A DNA stretch of 64,000 nucleotides, taken from the NCBI RefSeq assembly GCF_000003195.3, contig NC_012870.2, forward strand, positions 48,486,967-48,550,966. The letters run 5' to 3'. The DNA is from Sorghum bicolor. Lineage: Eukaryota > Streptophyta > Magnoliopsida > Poales > Poaceae. Both the position numbers and the translations under genes were made by a program. Under the pieces are notes generated by a model. That model was not told the origin of the DNA and did not search any database. It worked only from the letters and a program-made list of their open reading frames with translations. Below are positions 9,584 through 20,901 of this stretch, one piece after another; positions within the stretch are counted from its first letter, which is position 1; every line of letters begins with the position of its first letter.

Positions 9584-12500
9584 ATGCCTGTGAGACTCGT
9601 CACCGCCGACGACTGGCGCCCGTCATCCATGACGGAGCGCCGGTTGCTAGAGCTGGAGAATGAGGGACTCTTGCGCCGCCGCACCTCGCTGTCGTCGCCA
9701 GAGTGGATCGCGCAGCCGGCGAATCACAGGGAGCCCCAGCTGCCCGAGGGCTATGTGGTGTCGTTCGCCAAGTTCCATCGCCACGGCTTGGGCGCTCCCC
9801 CGAGCCGCTTCATGCGGGCCCTCTGCATCCACTATGGGGTGGAGCTCCAGCATTTCTCCCCGAACGCCATCACCGTCGCGGCGGTCTTCGCCGCGGTGTG
9901 TGAGGGCTATCTGGGGATGATGCCCCACTGGGATCTGTGGCTCCACCTCTACAGGGGCGAGCTTTTCAACGCCCCCACCGGAACCACTGGCGTGAGGAAG
10001 CATGTGCGGGGCGGGTGCCTCAACCTGGTGTTGAAGACGAAGAAGATGGAGAGGCCGCGCGAGTACATCCCGGTGGGGCTATCATCGAACCACGCTGGGT
10101 GGGACTCCCAGTGGTTCTACTTGAGGAACGACGACGGTCTCTTCCCCGCTTACACGGGCCGTCTGATTACAGAGCGCCCCGACATCTGGACGTACGGCGT
10201 TGTCCAGGAGCACCAGTCGCGGCTCGACCCCCTCCTTGATGCCATGAAGAAGCTGCGCCTGGAGGGACTCTCCGCCGCTCTCGTCCTCTCGGCCGTCCAT
10301 CGCCGAAGGGTCCTCCCTTTGATGTCTCGGCCGTTGAGGATGGACGAGATGGGGCCAGGCGTCTCGTCCCGGGACCTCGAGGCTTGCCGGATGTCTAACG
10401 AGGCTCTGGCCGACGAGGAGACCGCCGCTCGAGTTAGGGCGGCCATCGCTGGTGACTTTAAATCGAAGCACGTCAACGGCTTCCCCATGAGGCCCGACGA
10501 AGGCTCGATCGACCTGGTACGCTCTTTTCTCACACATAGCTCCGATTCTGGATTTCCCTTGATTCTTTGTTTTCTTTTTTAACCTTTCCTTTATTCTGGC
10601 AGGGACGTATTGATGTCCGGTCCTCGAGGCCCCCTGTGAGGGAGGACGAGGTCGATCGGGATAGGCGGCGCCAGTCCGCCGAAAAGCTAAAGTCCGCCAA
10701 GGACTCCGCAAAGAAAGGGGAGAAGAAGAAGAACCTCGACCGCCAAGCATTGGAGGCGCGTCGAGCCAAATCCAGGCAGAGGGGGGAGCCTGAGGAAGAA
10801 TCGCCCAGCAACGACGACGATGATGACGAGGGCAGCGACGACTCTGAGGGGATGGCGTCGCGTCTTGACCAGATCCTCGAGGGCCCACCTCGAGGTGACG
10901 TCGACGTCCCCCGGACGGAGACTCCGATGGAGGGCCCGAGCGGATCTCACCGCCCGCGGGCCATCACGCCCCCTGCGCCTACGGCTAGTCAGGTCGCGCC
11001 GCGCCCTCCCCTTGTGCCCAGGGGGAGTGGCCATGCTAGGCTCCAGGCAACGGGGCCTCTGACCCGCGGTCGGGCCACGGCCTCCGAGAAGGGAGAGGCC
11101 GACCGCAGGAGTGCTAGCCCCGGCGCTCGTCAAGCGGGTGCCGTTGCGCCAAGGCCAGCGCCTGCCCTAGAGGGGCCTGGAGCCTCGGCGCGAGGTGGCC
11201 CGAGGCCCACCGGTCGGGGCGCTGGGAGGCGAGCTGTTCTTCCCGTGGGGTAAGCTCTTTTTGGTGTTGCGGCTTTTGTCTTCCTGCTCGTCTGCCTTTC
11301 CTCACATGTCGATCTTTTCTCAGGTTAAAGCGGACCCTCGAGCAGGCCCAGCCGTCCATGGCGAAGAGGCTCAAAGCGGGAGCCGCCTCCAAGGAACCAC
11401 TTTCGTAGTTCATTTCTGAGCCTTGTGATGTTTTTGTGTCGGTTACTATAAAGTCTGACCCTTACCCTATGCTTCGTAGGCTCCTCCGACCTCCAACCTC
11501 TAGTAGGCGCTGAGAGTGCTCCGCCTCGTTCCGAGCCTACTCCGTCGCTGCCGGCGTGTGGTGAGGCGCCCCAGACGCAAGTGCCGGAGGGAGCCCCCGA
11601 GCCCCCTCGATCGGGGGTCGAGGGGGAACCCATCACCATCAGTGATACGTCTGATGGTAACGAAACGCCTGGAGGCGCCCGCCCTATGGAGGAGGAAGCG
11701 TCGACCTCTCACGTCGCGGGACCAACTCCATGGCCCGCCGGCCTCCGCGCCCTCGAGGAGCAGAGGAAGAAGACGGAGGAAGATGAAGAGCGGGAGCGTG
11801 AGGCGGCGCGGCAGCCGCAGGAGCAGGGCCACGGGCAAGAGCCGCAGGAGCATGAGGCGCAACAACAACAACAGCAGCAGCAACAGCAACAACAGCAGCA
11901 GCAGCAACAACAACAGCAACAGCAACAGCAGCAGCCGGGGGGCCAAGAGGAGGAACTGCTCGAGCTCCCGCCCCAAGGTCCGGCCCAGCCAGTACCGCCG
12001 GAGCCGCAAGGACCCGGCGAGCAAGAAGAGGATTTGCCGGTGTACGGCCCCCCAACCCCAGCGTGGCTCCTCCTGGGGGCACCTGCCGCGATCCGGGCAG
12101 AGCCGGGGCGAGCGGATGGAGTGGTGGCACTCGCCTGCATGATGCGCACCCCCACCGACCCCGAGTCCGAGATCAAGAGGACGATCTACGGCATGGACGG
12201 GATCGCCCCAGGGTTCCTCCGGCAGCGTCGGGCATGGGAGGACCACTTTCCCTCCGAGGAGGACGAGATCGGGACGTCGGGGACCAAGGACGGAACTTGG
12301 AAGACGGTGGACGACGACGGGCGGTTCCCATGCCTCGTCGACCTGTTCCTGCGCCATGGGGGCTCCCTCGAGACCGTCGAGGACCTCATCCGCGGCGTCA
12401 AGGCACGGGCCGACCGGGAGATGGAGCACTGGTGCCCTGATCGGATCCGCATCCGGGCCTCCCACGACCCGTCCGAGCCGAACATCTTCCTGGATGACCG

Positions 12501-13903
12501 GAAGGAGGCGGAAAAGTGGGAACATGTTGAGGAGCTCCGCCTTTGGATGAAGCATGTGGTGGGGCTCCTGGCAGACGTCATTAACAACGGGCTCGGGCCG
12601 GCTTACTTCGTGAGTGTTTTTTCGATTTTCATTCCTTATGAAACCTTTCAGTTTTGTGCTCTAACCGTTCGATATTTGGTTCGCAGGATATGAAGGAGAC
12701 CTCCCGCATCAAGTCTAGTTTCATACACGCCACGAGAGGCTGTTGGGAGCAGCTCCCCCTCCTCAAGGATCAACTCCTCGAGTCGCAGGAAAAGCTCCTT
12801 CAAGCTTATAAGGATCTCATAGCGCTCGGGGAGGAGAAGAAGGCGAGGGAGGCTGCCTTGGCCGAGGCTCGAGAGGCCTCGAAGAAGGCGGAGGAGGAGA
12901 CGATGCTGCTGCGGGAGCGAGCTCTTACGGTTGAGGAGGCCGTGTCCAAAGCCTGGGAGGAGGTCCTGTCTTACAAGAGCGTTATCGCAGATCTGGACAA
13001 GGAGAAGGGCCTTCTTAAAACCGACCTGGACTCCCTTCGAGAGTCCTTCCAAAGGATGAAGGTGGAGCACGTGAACGGCGAGATCGCCAGGAGCGCCGCG
13101 GAGGAAACCAAGAAGAAGGCCCTCGAAGATCTCGAGGCGGAGCGGGCTCAATCCCGCAGGCTCTCTGACGACGTTGAACGTCTGAAGGGAGAGCTGCTGG
13201 AGAAGAGCGGGGCCATTGTTCAGGCTGGCAAGGCGATCGAGGATCTCCGCGTTGCCAACACCGAGCTGGCACGCTCCAACAAAGAGATCGAGAGGGCCAA
13301 CACCAGGCTGGTCGGCGAAAACACGGCCCTAGAGGAGACCGTACGCGGTACGTTTCCTCTATCAGATTTCTTTTTTCGAGGTGTGCTTGGTTTTTCCTAA
13401 GGTCTCTTGTATTGGCCTTTATAGGGCTCAAGGACGAACTCCTGGCCGCCCAAGCCGAGGCTCGCAACGCCAAGGCTCAGCTCGAGGTGGAGGTTGCTTT
13501 GAACCGTCGTGTGCGGATGGCGATAAGTGATCTCTCGACCTCTTGGGAGGTCGAGCCTATGGATGAGTCGAGGGAGGGTGCTCGAGGCGACGCCCTAGTC
13601 GACCAGCTGTGCTACATAGGCGCGACGCTGCGAGATCGGGTGCGGGATGCCCTCCACATCGGGGTGAAGCGGGCGATGGCGGTTGTCTGCTTGGGCTTCT
13701 CCTACGACATGGAGGTGGTATCTCATGGCTTCGTCACCGACATCTCCAAGACCGACGCGGAGAACGAGGAGAGGCTCCATGCCTTGATCGACGACGCAGA
13801 GGCTCCTGGGGAAAGGTTGGCTAAGCTTTTTGAGCCTGAGGTGCTCCCTCCTGAGGCTAGCTCGGGCGGAGGCGAGGGCGGTGAGGATCGTGCCGCGGAC
13901 TAA
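9584..13903 (+). CDS. Plus-strand spliced gene of element A (Transposase_28 / putative gypsy-type transposon protein)
   Basis: Six exons can be read: 9584-10516, 10603-11249, 11324-11394, 11480-12609, 12687-13347 and 13425-13903 (stop TAA just after GGEDRAAD is TAA at 13901). Introns 1, 2, 4 and 5 have GT..AG ends and keep phase, giving about 1306 residues. Intron 3 has a clear acceptor (TAG at 11477) but the phase-compatible donor position reads AA, so this copy may not splice cleanly. Exon 1 holds the domain annotated in plants as putative gypsy-type transposon (around FHRHGLGAPPSRFMRAL to WLHLYRGELF, residues about 65-125). Exon 4 has a Gln tract and exon 5 a long Glu/Lys/Leu coiled coil. 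The function is unknown. The ATG at 9584 is preferred to 9506 because homologous-style starts read MPVRLVTADDW; that preference is inference. The gene converges on gag-pol. Confidence 0.75.
11860..11934 (+). repeat. (CAR)25 tract coding for polyglutamine
   Basis: 25 consecutive CAA/CAG codons in exon 4 of the plus-strand gene, with mixed CAA and CAG order. Such mixed runs expand less than pure ones. On the opposite strand it reads as poly-Leu, and in other frames as Asn/Ser or Cys runs; those are shadows. Confidence 0.95.
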
Positions 13904-14463
13904 GGCCTGCGAGCCTGCTCAGGGCGCCTGGGGCCCCTTGTATGATACTTTGTTAATTCTATTGCTAAGCGACACAGTATCTTTTTGTAATCGTTGAATG
14001 TTTATATGTCTTCCCGCTCGAGGTTCTTTTGTTCCTCCTTGTTCCTACGTTCGTATTCCTTGTTCGATCTTTCGTCAAAAACAACCTCGATCACCTCAAG
14101 GGTGAGGTAGTGAGTAGAGTTTCCGTAGCCCGGGGGCGTAGGAGTTCTCAGGCTCGTTGTCCCTCGGCCTTTGAGGGGCTCGAGGTGCCTTGGCTACTCG
14201 AATCGTGCAAGGTCTACTAAGTAAGAAAAAGGAAAATTTCTTGGCTTTTTCGACGCACGGGGTGGGGGTCGTCCCCCTGGTAGCCCCCGAGGGGGTGTTG
14301 ACTATGATGGGTCATAGTCGGCTCCCCCTTCTAACGTCGAGATCATGACTTGTAAATCTTTTGGCGCAAAAAGAAGTTGCTCGAGGGAAAGACTTTATTT
14401 ATTCATGCATTCGTTTACAAAGTCTTGGTACAAAATGTACGTAGGAACGTAAGTTTGGAACTT
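13904..14463. other. Convergent spacer between the two genes of element A
   Basis: No coding sequence seen. The plus-strand gene ends on the left and gag-pol ends (minus) on the right, so both 3' untranslated regions must lie here. GGTAGCCCCCGAGGGGG near 14279 repeats the style of the LTR-adjacent polypurine tract. Confidence 0.6.
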
Positions 14464-16386
14464 CTAGGGGTAGAATCGATGTAGCTGTTCGATGTTCCAT
14501 GCGTTGGTGAAGATTGCCCCTTTTTCGTCCGCCAACTTGTACGTTCCCGGCTTCAGGACCTCGGCCACCACGTACGGGCCTTCCCAAGGTGGAGTCAGCT
14601 TGTGGCGTCCTTGATTGCTTTGCCGGCATCGTAGGACTAGGTCGCCCACGTTGAGGTCCCTCTTGCGCACATGTTTGTCGTGGTAGCGTCGAAGTTTCTG
14701 CTGATATCTGGTAGAGTTGAGGAGGGCCATGTCTCGAGCCTCCTCGAGTTGGTCGACCGCGTTTTCTTGAGCCTATTGGTTTGATTGCTCGTTGTAGGCC
14801 TTGAGTCGAGGTGACCCATACTCGAGGTCTGTGGGGAGGACAGCCTCAGAGCCGTAGACCATGAAGAACGGGGTGTACTTTGTGGCCCTGCTTGGCGTTG
14901 TCCTCAAACTCCATAGGACCGAGGGAAGCTCCTCGACCCACTTCTTGCCGAATTTCTTTAGGCGATTGTAGATTCTTGGTTTGAGCCCCTGCAAGATCAT
15001 GCCATTAGCACGCTCGACCTGGCCGTTAGTTCGAGGGTGAGCCACCGCGGACCAGTTCACACGGATGTGATGCTGATCGCAGAAATCCAAGAACTTTTTG
15101 CCGGTGAACTGGGTGCCGTTGTCCGTGATGATGACGTTGGGGATCCCAAACCGATGGATGATGTCGGTGAAGAAAAGGACAGCCTGCTCGGAGCGGATGT
15201 TGGTGATGGGTCGAGCCTCGATCCATTTGGAGAACTTGTCAATGGCCACCAGAAAATGGGTGTACCCTCCTTTCGCTTTTTGTAGAGGTCCTACTAAATC
15301 GAGCCCCCACACCGCAAACGGCCAGGTGATGGGGATCATCTGAAGAGCGTGGGCGGGCAGATGCGTCTGTTTAGTGTAGAACTGGCACCCATGACACGAG
15401 CGTACGAGCTCGATGGCATCCGCCACGGCCGTCAGCCAGTAGAAGCCTTGTCGAAAAGCGTTCCCTACAAGGGTCCGCGGAGCAGCATGGTGGCCGCAAG
15501 CCCCCGAGTGTAGGTCCTCGAGGAGTTTTCGGCCTTCTTCCACGGTGATGCAACGCTGTAAGACCCCCGTTGGGCTTCGTCGATATAGCTCATTGTCTTC
15601 GCCATAGATCACATATGACTTGGCCCGTCGAGCGATACGACGGGCCTCTGACCGATCTTCTGGCAGCTCGCAGCGGATTAGGCAGTCGAGGAATGGTGTG
15701 CGCCAGTCGAACGGTCGACCGGGTCGCTGTTCCACCTCCATCACCTCTGCTGAGGTCAGCAGCGTGTCGACGTTGTCGGTTGGCTGGGCGGGAGCGGCGT
15801 CGACGCCAGCCCCCGTGCCCAAGTCGACGGATGGCTCGTGGAGATCTCTCGAGAGCACGTCAGGTGGTACCGTGCCTCGGGTCGACGCGATTTTGGCAAG
15901 TTCGTCAGCTGCTTCATTGTAGCGTCGCGCGATGTGCATGAGCTCGAGGCCATGGAACTTGTCCTCGAGTCGACGGACTTCTTTGCAGTACGCCTCCATT
16001 TTCGGGTCGTGGCAGCTCGAAGTTTTCATTACCTGGTCGATGACGAGTTGGGAGTCACCTCGAACGTCGAGGCGTCGGACTCCTAGCTCGATGGCAATCT
16101 TGAGACCGTTGACGAGGGCCTCGTATTCCGCGACGTTGTTGGATGCGGCAAAGTGAATCCTGATGACATACCTCATATGGACGCCCAAGGGTGAGATGAA
16201 CAACAGACCAGCCCCGGCCCCCATTTTCATGAGTGACCCGTCGAAATACATCATCCACAGTTCTGCCTGGACCTGGGTCGGGGGGAGCTGGGAGTCTGTC
16301 CATTCCACGATGAAGTCCACCAGGGCTTGCGATTTGATGGCTTTGCGAGGCGCGTAAGTGAGAGTCTCACTCATGAGTTCGACTGA
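14464..16386 (-). pseudogene. Second RNase H and integrase part of element A polyprotein
   Basis: This is the C-terminal third of the polyprotein, in the same frame as the RT part. In order: the end of the RT-linked region; an extra RNase H with YFDGS (about 16236-16250), AEYEAL, GDSQLVI and the NEAADELA end; an integrase with an HH-CC finger (SGACGHHAAP..SCHGCQFY); then D in WGLDLVGP, D in TDNGTQF (about 15105-15128) and E in GQVERANG; and a C-terminal module with PPWEGPYVV ending IEQLHRFYP before the stop at 14464. An in-frame TAG at 14773-14775 separates the integrase core from the C-terminal module. A TAG at 16387-16389 separates this part from RT. Catalytic residues look intact; the stops disable it. 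Confidence 0.93.
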
Positions 16387-17691
16387 CTACTTAGCTATTC
16401 TTCCTGTGGCCTCCTTGCTCCGGATTATCTCGCCCAAAGGGAAGGACGAGACAACCATGATGGGGTGGCCGAGAAAGTAATGCTGCAGCTTGCGGCGGGC
16501 AAGGATTACGGCGTAGATCAGCTTCTGGATTTGGGGGTAACGCGCCTTGGTTTCCGAAAGCACCTCGCTGACGAAATAGACTGGCCTTTGGACCGGCAGC
16601 GTATGACCCTCCTCCTGTCTTTCAACCACCACTGCCGCACTGACGACCTGGGTCGTCGATGCGACGTAGAGGAGTAGCGGCTCTGCAGGTTGAGGTGGGA
16701 CCAGGACTGGTGCCGAGGTCAGCGTTTTCTTCAGTCTTTCTAGAGCTTCCTCGGCCTCGGGGGTCCAAGAAAAGCGCTCGACCTTCTTCAGGAGTCGGTA
16801 CAGCGATAACGCCTTTTCTCCTAGTCTCGAGATGAAACGGCTCAGAGCCGCCAGGCATCTCGTGACTCTCTGCACACCCTTGATGTCTCGGATCGGCCCC
16901 ATTCTTGTAATGGCCGAGACTTTCTCGAAGTTGGCCTCGATGCCGCGCTGCGAAACGATGTATCCTAGGAGCATGCCTCGAGGCACGCTGAAAACGCATT
17001 TCTCGGGATTGAGCTTGATCTGGTTGGTGCGCAAGCAGCTAAAAGCGATCTCGAGATCCTGGATCAGGTCCCCTCGCCGTTTTGACTTGACGACAATGTC
17101 GTCGACGTAGGCCTCGACCGTTGACCCTATGTGTTCGCCAAATACGTGGAGCATGCAACGTTGGTACGTGGCTCCCGCGTTTCGAAGCCCAAATGGCATG
17201 GTCACGTAGCAATACATCCCAAAAGGTGTGATGAAAGAGGTTGCGAGCTGGTCGGACTCTTTCATTTTTATTTGATGATAACCAGAATATGCATCAAGGA
17301 AAGAAAGGGTTTCACATCCCGCGGTAGAATCGACAATCTGATCAATACGTGGCAAAGGAAAAGGAACTTTCGGACATGCTTTATTTAGACTAGTATAATC
17401 GACACACATCCTCATTTTCCCATTCTTTTTCTTGACTAACACAAGGTTTGCTAACCAGTCGGGATGATGAACCTCCTTGATGAATCCAGCCGTCAAAAGC
17501 TTGTGGATCTCCTCGCCAATGATCTTGCGCTTCTCCTCGTCGAATCGGCGCAACCGTTGCTTCACTGGCTTGGAACCGGCTCGAATCTCCAAGGAGTGCT
17601 CGGCGACTTCCCTCGATATGCCTGGCATGTCCGAAGGACTCCATGCAAACACGTCGGCATTTGCACGGAGAAAGTCGACGAGCACAGTTTC
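16387..17691 (-). pseudogene. Reverse transcriptase and RNase H part of element A polyprotein
   Basis: Around 433 codons between two in-frame stops. Seen in order: the RT entry (FAWSPSDMPGI), fingers (NLVLVKKKNGKMRMCVDYTSL), LPRIDQIVD, FLDAYSGYHQI, PFGLRNAGATYQR and the catalytic YVDD (17098-17109), then SLNPEKC-type thumb text (IKLNPEKCVF) and the RT-linked RNase H beginning near LLLYVAST. The normal RNase H acidic residue after LLLY is replaced by Val, Ala and Ser, a state described for the degenerate first RNase H of Tat elements. The upstream TAG at 17692 joins it in frame to the gag-protease part. Confidence 0.93.
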
Positions 17692-20600
17692 CTATTTGGG
17701 GTCGAGGTCGGCGCTGATCGTCAGCACCTTACCGTCGGAGTTGTTGGGGTCGAGTGGGATCTTCTCGGTTCCTTCTGCCGCCTCGAAGCTGCCCGCATGG
17801 CGCTTGGGCTCTGGGGCCTCAGCGGCCAGGGCCTCGAGCTTCGCGACGAGCTCGGTGGAGTTTTCGACCGCCTCCCCATACTCGGCGCACTCGACGTCGC
17901 ACTCGTACGCGTGCTCGGAGGAGGAACTGATGGTGATGACGCCTTTGGGGCCGGGCATCTTCAGCTTCAAGTAGGTGTAGTTGGGTATAGCCATGAATTT
18001 GGCGTAGCCCGGGCGCCCGATGATGGCGTGGTATGTGCCCCGGAATCCGACTACCTCAAAAGTGAGGGTCTCCTTCCTGAAGTTGGCCGCCGTGCCAAAG
18101 CAGACTGGTAGGTCGATTCGACCTACTGGCAGCGCCTTTTTACCTGGCACGACGCCATGGAAACCTCCGGCGCTTGGCTGGAGGCGTCCCCTATCGATGC
18201 CGAGGAGGTCGAGGGTCTCGAGGTAGATGATGTTGAGGCTGCTGCCTCCGTCCATTAGCACCTTGGAGAGCCGGGTGTTGACGATGATTGGGTCGACGAC
18301 GAGCGGGTAGACGCCTGGGGCGACTACCTTGTCGGGGTGGTCCTCTCGATCGAAGGTAATGGGGGTGTTCGACCAGTTGAGGTACTGGGGCACCGCCATT
18401 CTTGCCGCGAAGACCTCTCGGCGTTCCCTTTTGCGCTGCCTCGTGGTCAATTGTGTCGAAGGCCCACCGTAGATCATGTAGCAGTCGTGGACGGCGGGGA
18501 AGCCGTCGTCGTCCTTGTTGCCCTCTTTGTCACCGCCCTTGTCCTTCTTCGAGTCGTCACGCTCATCCCTTTTGAGCCCTAGACTGTCGAAATGCCTTTT
18601 CAGCATTCGACAGTCCTTGAGCTTGTGGTTGGCGCCTCCCTTATGGTAAGGGCACGGTTCTTCGAGCATCTTGTCGAAGATACCTCCGTCTGGGGGGCCT
18701 CTAGGCTTCTTCCGCTCCATGGCAGCAACGAGATCGTTGTCAAAGTTCTCCTGCTTGTACTGCCGCACTTTCTGCTTCTTCTTGTTCTTCTTGAGCCCCC
18801 GACTGGGGGTTCCATCTTCATCGACGAGCCGCTTGCCTTTCCCCCCTTCACAGCTGAAGAAGGCGCCGACTGCCTCCTCCCCTACCGCGTAGTTTGCTAC
18901 TAAGTCCATCAGCTCATCGACGGTCTGAGGGCGATTTCGGCCTAGTTCCCGCACTAAGTCTCGACTTGTGGTACCAGAGACAAAAGCCAGGATGACGTCA
19001 TGGTCAGGGATGTGCGGAAGCTCAGTGCGCTGCTTCGAGAAGCGTCGAGCGTACTCTCGAAGAGTTTCTCCTGACTTCTGCTTGCATTTGCTGAGGTCCC
19101 ACGAGTTCCCGGGCCGTATGTAGGTCCCTTTGAAATTTCCCTCGAAAACTTTTACCAAGTCAAGCCAGTCGTGAATCTGATTTGCTGGAAGTTCTTCGAG
19201 CCATCGGCGGGCGGTGTCGGAGAGGAAGAGGGGTAGCTGTCTGATGATGGCTCGATCATCACCTCGAGCGCCACCTAGCTGACAGGCCAGCCTGAAATCG
19301 GCCAGCCATAACTCTGGTTTGGTCTCTCCATTGTATTTCGCGATGCTGGTCGGGGGTCGGAATGGACTGGGCAGGGGCGTGCTGCGGATCGCCCTGCTGA
19401 ACACCCGTGGGCCCGGTGGCTCGGGGGCCACCCGGTCCTCGTCGCTGTCGTACCTCCCGCCGCGATGCGCGCTGTAACCGCGCTCTTCCGCGTCTCCGTG
19501 CCGGCGGCGTCGATTTTCTTCGATGTCATGCCGTGCGTCGTGTCGACGCTGATTGTCGATGGGGAGAACAAGAGTGGTCTTTCTGCCTTGAGGTGGAGGC
19601 TGTTGATGGACTGATACCTCCTTTTCATTTCGAGGTTGCTCGTCGTGCTTTTCTGTGGCAGCCCCTCGCCGTCGACAAGCTGAGCTTTCGGCCTGTTGAA
19701 CTGCCGCCACCTGGAGCAGTGTCTGTACCTCGTCTCGAATGCGTCAAGCCTGGGAGTTCGACGGCTCTGGCATGTTGCGCAGCAACATCGTCGCCGCCAC
19801 TATGTTTTGGCCTGCTCGAGAGAAGCGGCTGATGGGCTGCTCTGGCTCTGCGTCTCCGACGATCTGTCGATGTACCTCTCGAGCTCGTCTGCGAACACTT
19901 CCGCCTGGCGGGTACGGCAAGTCTTGCTCAAGGATTTGCTCAAGCAGAACGAGGCGCTCTCGGTCTTCGTCAAGCTTCATCTTGAGCTCTCGCAGCTGCG
20001 CTAGCTATGCAGCCTTGTCTTCCTGTGGAGGGGGTCGACCTGTCCGTCATTCCCTGGCGTTCTGGGGTCTTCTCGCGCGGCGGGGGCTCGACCGCCCGCA
20101 GCAGCATCCCGCGTCTCGTCGGTAGTTTCTACTGCCCCGTCGATGTGATAGCACTCCCTCGTAGGGTCGTAGCTATCAGTCTCGGAGTCGGAGTCTGGCT
20201 CGGCAGCATAGAAGCATCCGCGTCCCTCCTCCAGCAGTCGTTGCCTGAGTGAGGTGATCGTGTATCGCCCAGGGCCTAAGCGGCGGAGGCCTCACACCCG
20301 GGAGAGATCCGGCAGTTCGGACGTCGGCCGTAGTGTCTTAGAGTCACGAGGGAGGACCTTTGGTCTCTCTTCGTACGTCTGAGCATTTGGGCATATTGTT
20401 CTGGCGAGCGATGCCGCGGCGTTGTCCAATCCGAATGGCAGTGCCCTTCTCGGAGTGAACGACCCGTGTGGAAGTAGCTTAGCAGCGGTGGGAGAGGGTG
20501 CGCGAGACGCGTCCCCTCCCGTTGTCGCGCGGTGCTGAGCCGTCGTGTCCGCAGCTCCGGCACATGGTATCGCTGGCTCGCGGTCCGCCTCCTGCCTCAC

Positions 20601-20843
20601 GCGAGTTGCCGGTCGTGATGAGGCAGAGGGGCGGCGGTGGTGTTGCCCACGCCTCTTCTTGGGTGGGGAGGCGTGGTGGTGAGGGCGTCTCGGGGCCCTC
20701 AACCATGCTGGCGCAACACGGGCTCCTCCCGGTCCTTTGACTGAGAGCAAGATCATGTCGTAGCCGGAGCCCGTGGACATGAACTCGAGACTCCCGAACC
20801 AAATCACCGTGGAGCGTGGAATCGGCGAAGCAAGAGCTGCCAT
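17692..20843 (-). pseudogene. Gag and aspartic protease part of element A polyprotein
   Basis: The reading starts at ATG 20843 (MAALASPIPRST), 41 bases inside the primer binding site. In-frame stops stand at 20292-20294 (TGA), 20005-20007 (TAG) and 19744-19746 (TGA), and the frame changes once between about 20010 and 20060. The Gag core (retrotrans_gag) shows PELWLADFRLACQLGGARG, ARRWLEELP and LREYARRFSKQR. A zinc-knuckle-like CPYHKGGANHKLKDC follows. The protease has the MDGGSS active site (Asp codon 18250-18252) and IIGRPGYAKFMAIPN. The ATG at 19980 restarts inside Gag and is not the true start. The frame ends at TAG 17692, directly followed in frame by RT. Confidence 0.9.
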
Positions 20844-20882
20844 CTGGAAAGGAGTGGGAAACCGATGAAAAACACGCAGGAC

Positions 20883-20901
20883 CCCTACCTGGCGCGCCAA
20901 C
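20883..20901 (-). promoter_or_regulatory. Primer binding site of element A
   Basis: On the minus strand, directly after the 5' LTR, the sequence reads TTGGCGCGCCAGGTAGGGG. TGGCGCGCCA-type sites are known for Tat elements and are usually assigned to an arginine tRNA; I cannot verify the tRNA here. Confidence 0.75.

Noticed and set aside
10082..10888. Minus-strand 268-codon frame
   Set aside because: Shadow of exons 1 and 2 of the plus-strand gene; crosses an intron and has no domain.
11500..12555. Minus-strand 351-codon frame with poly-Leu
   Set aside because: Shadow of exon 4 of the plus-strand gene; the Leu run is the CAR tract read backwards.
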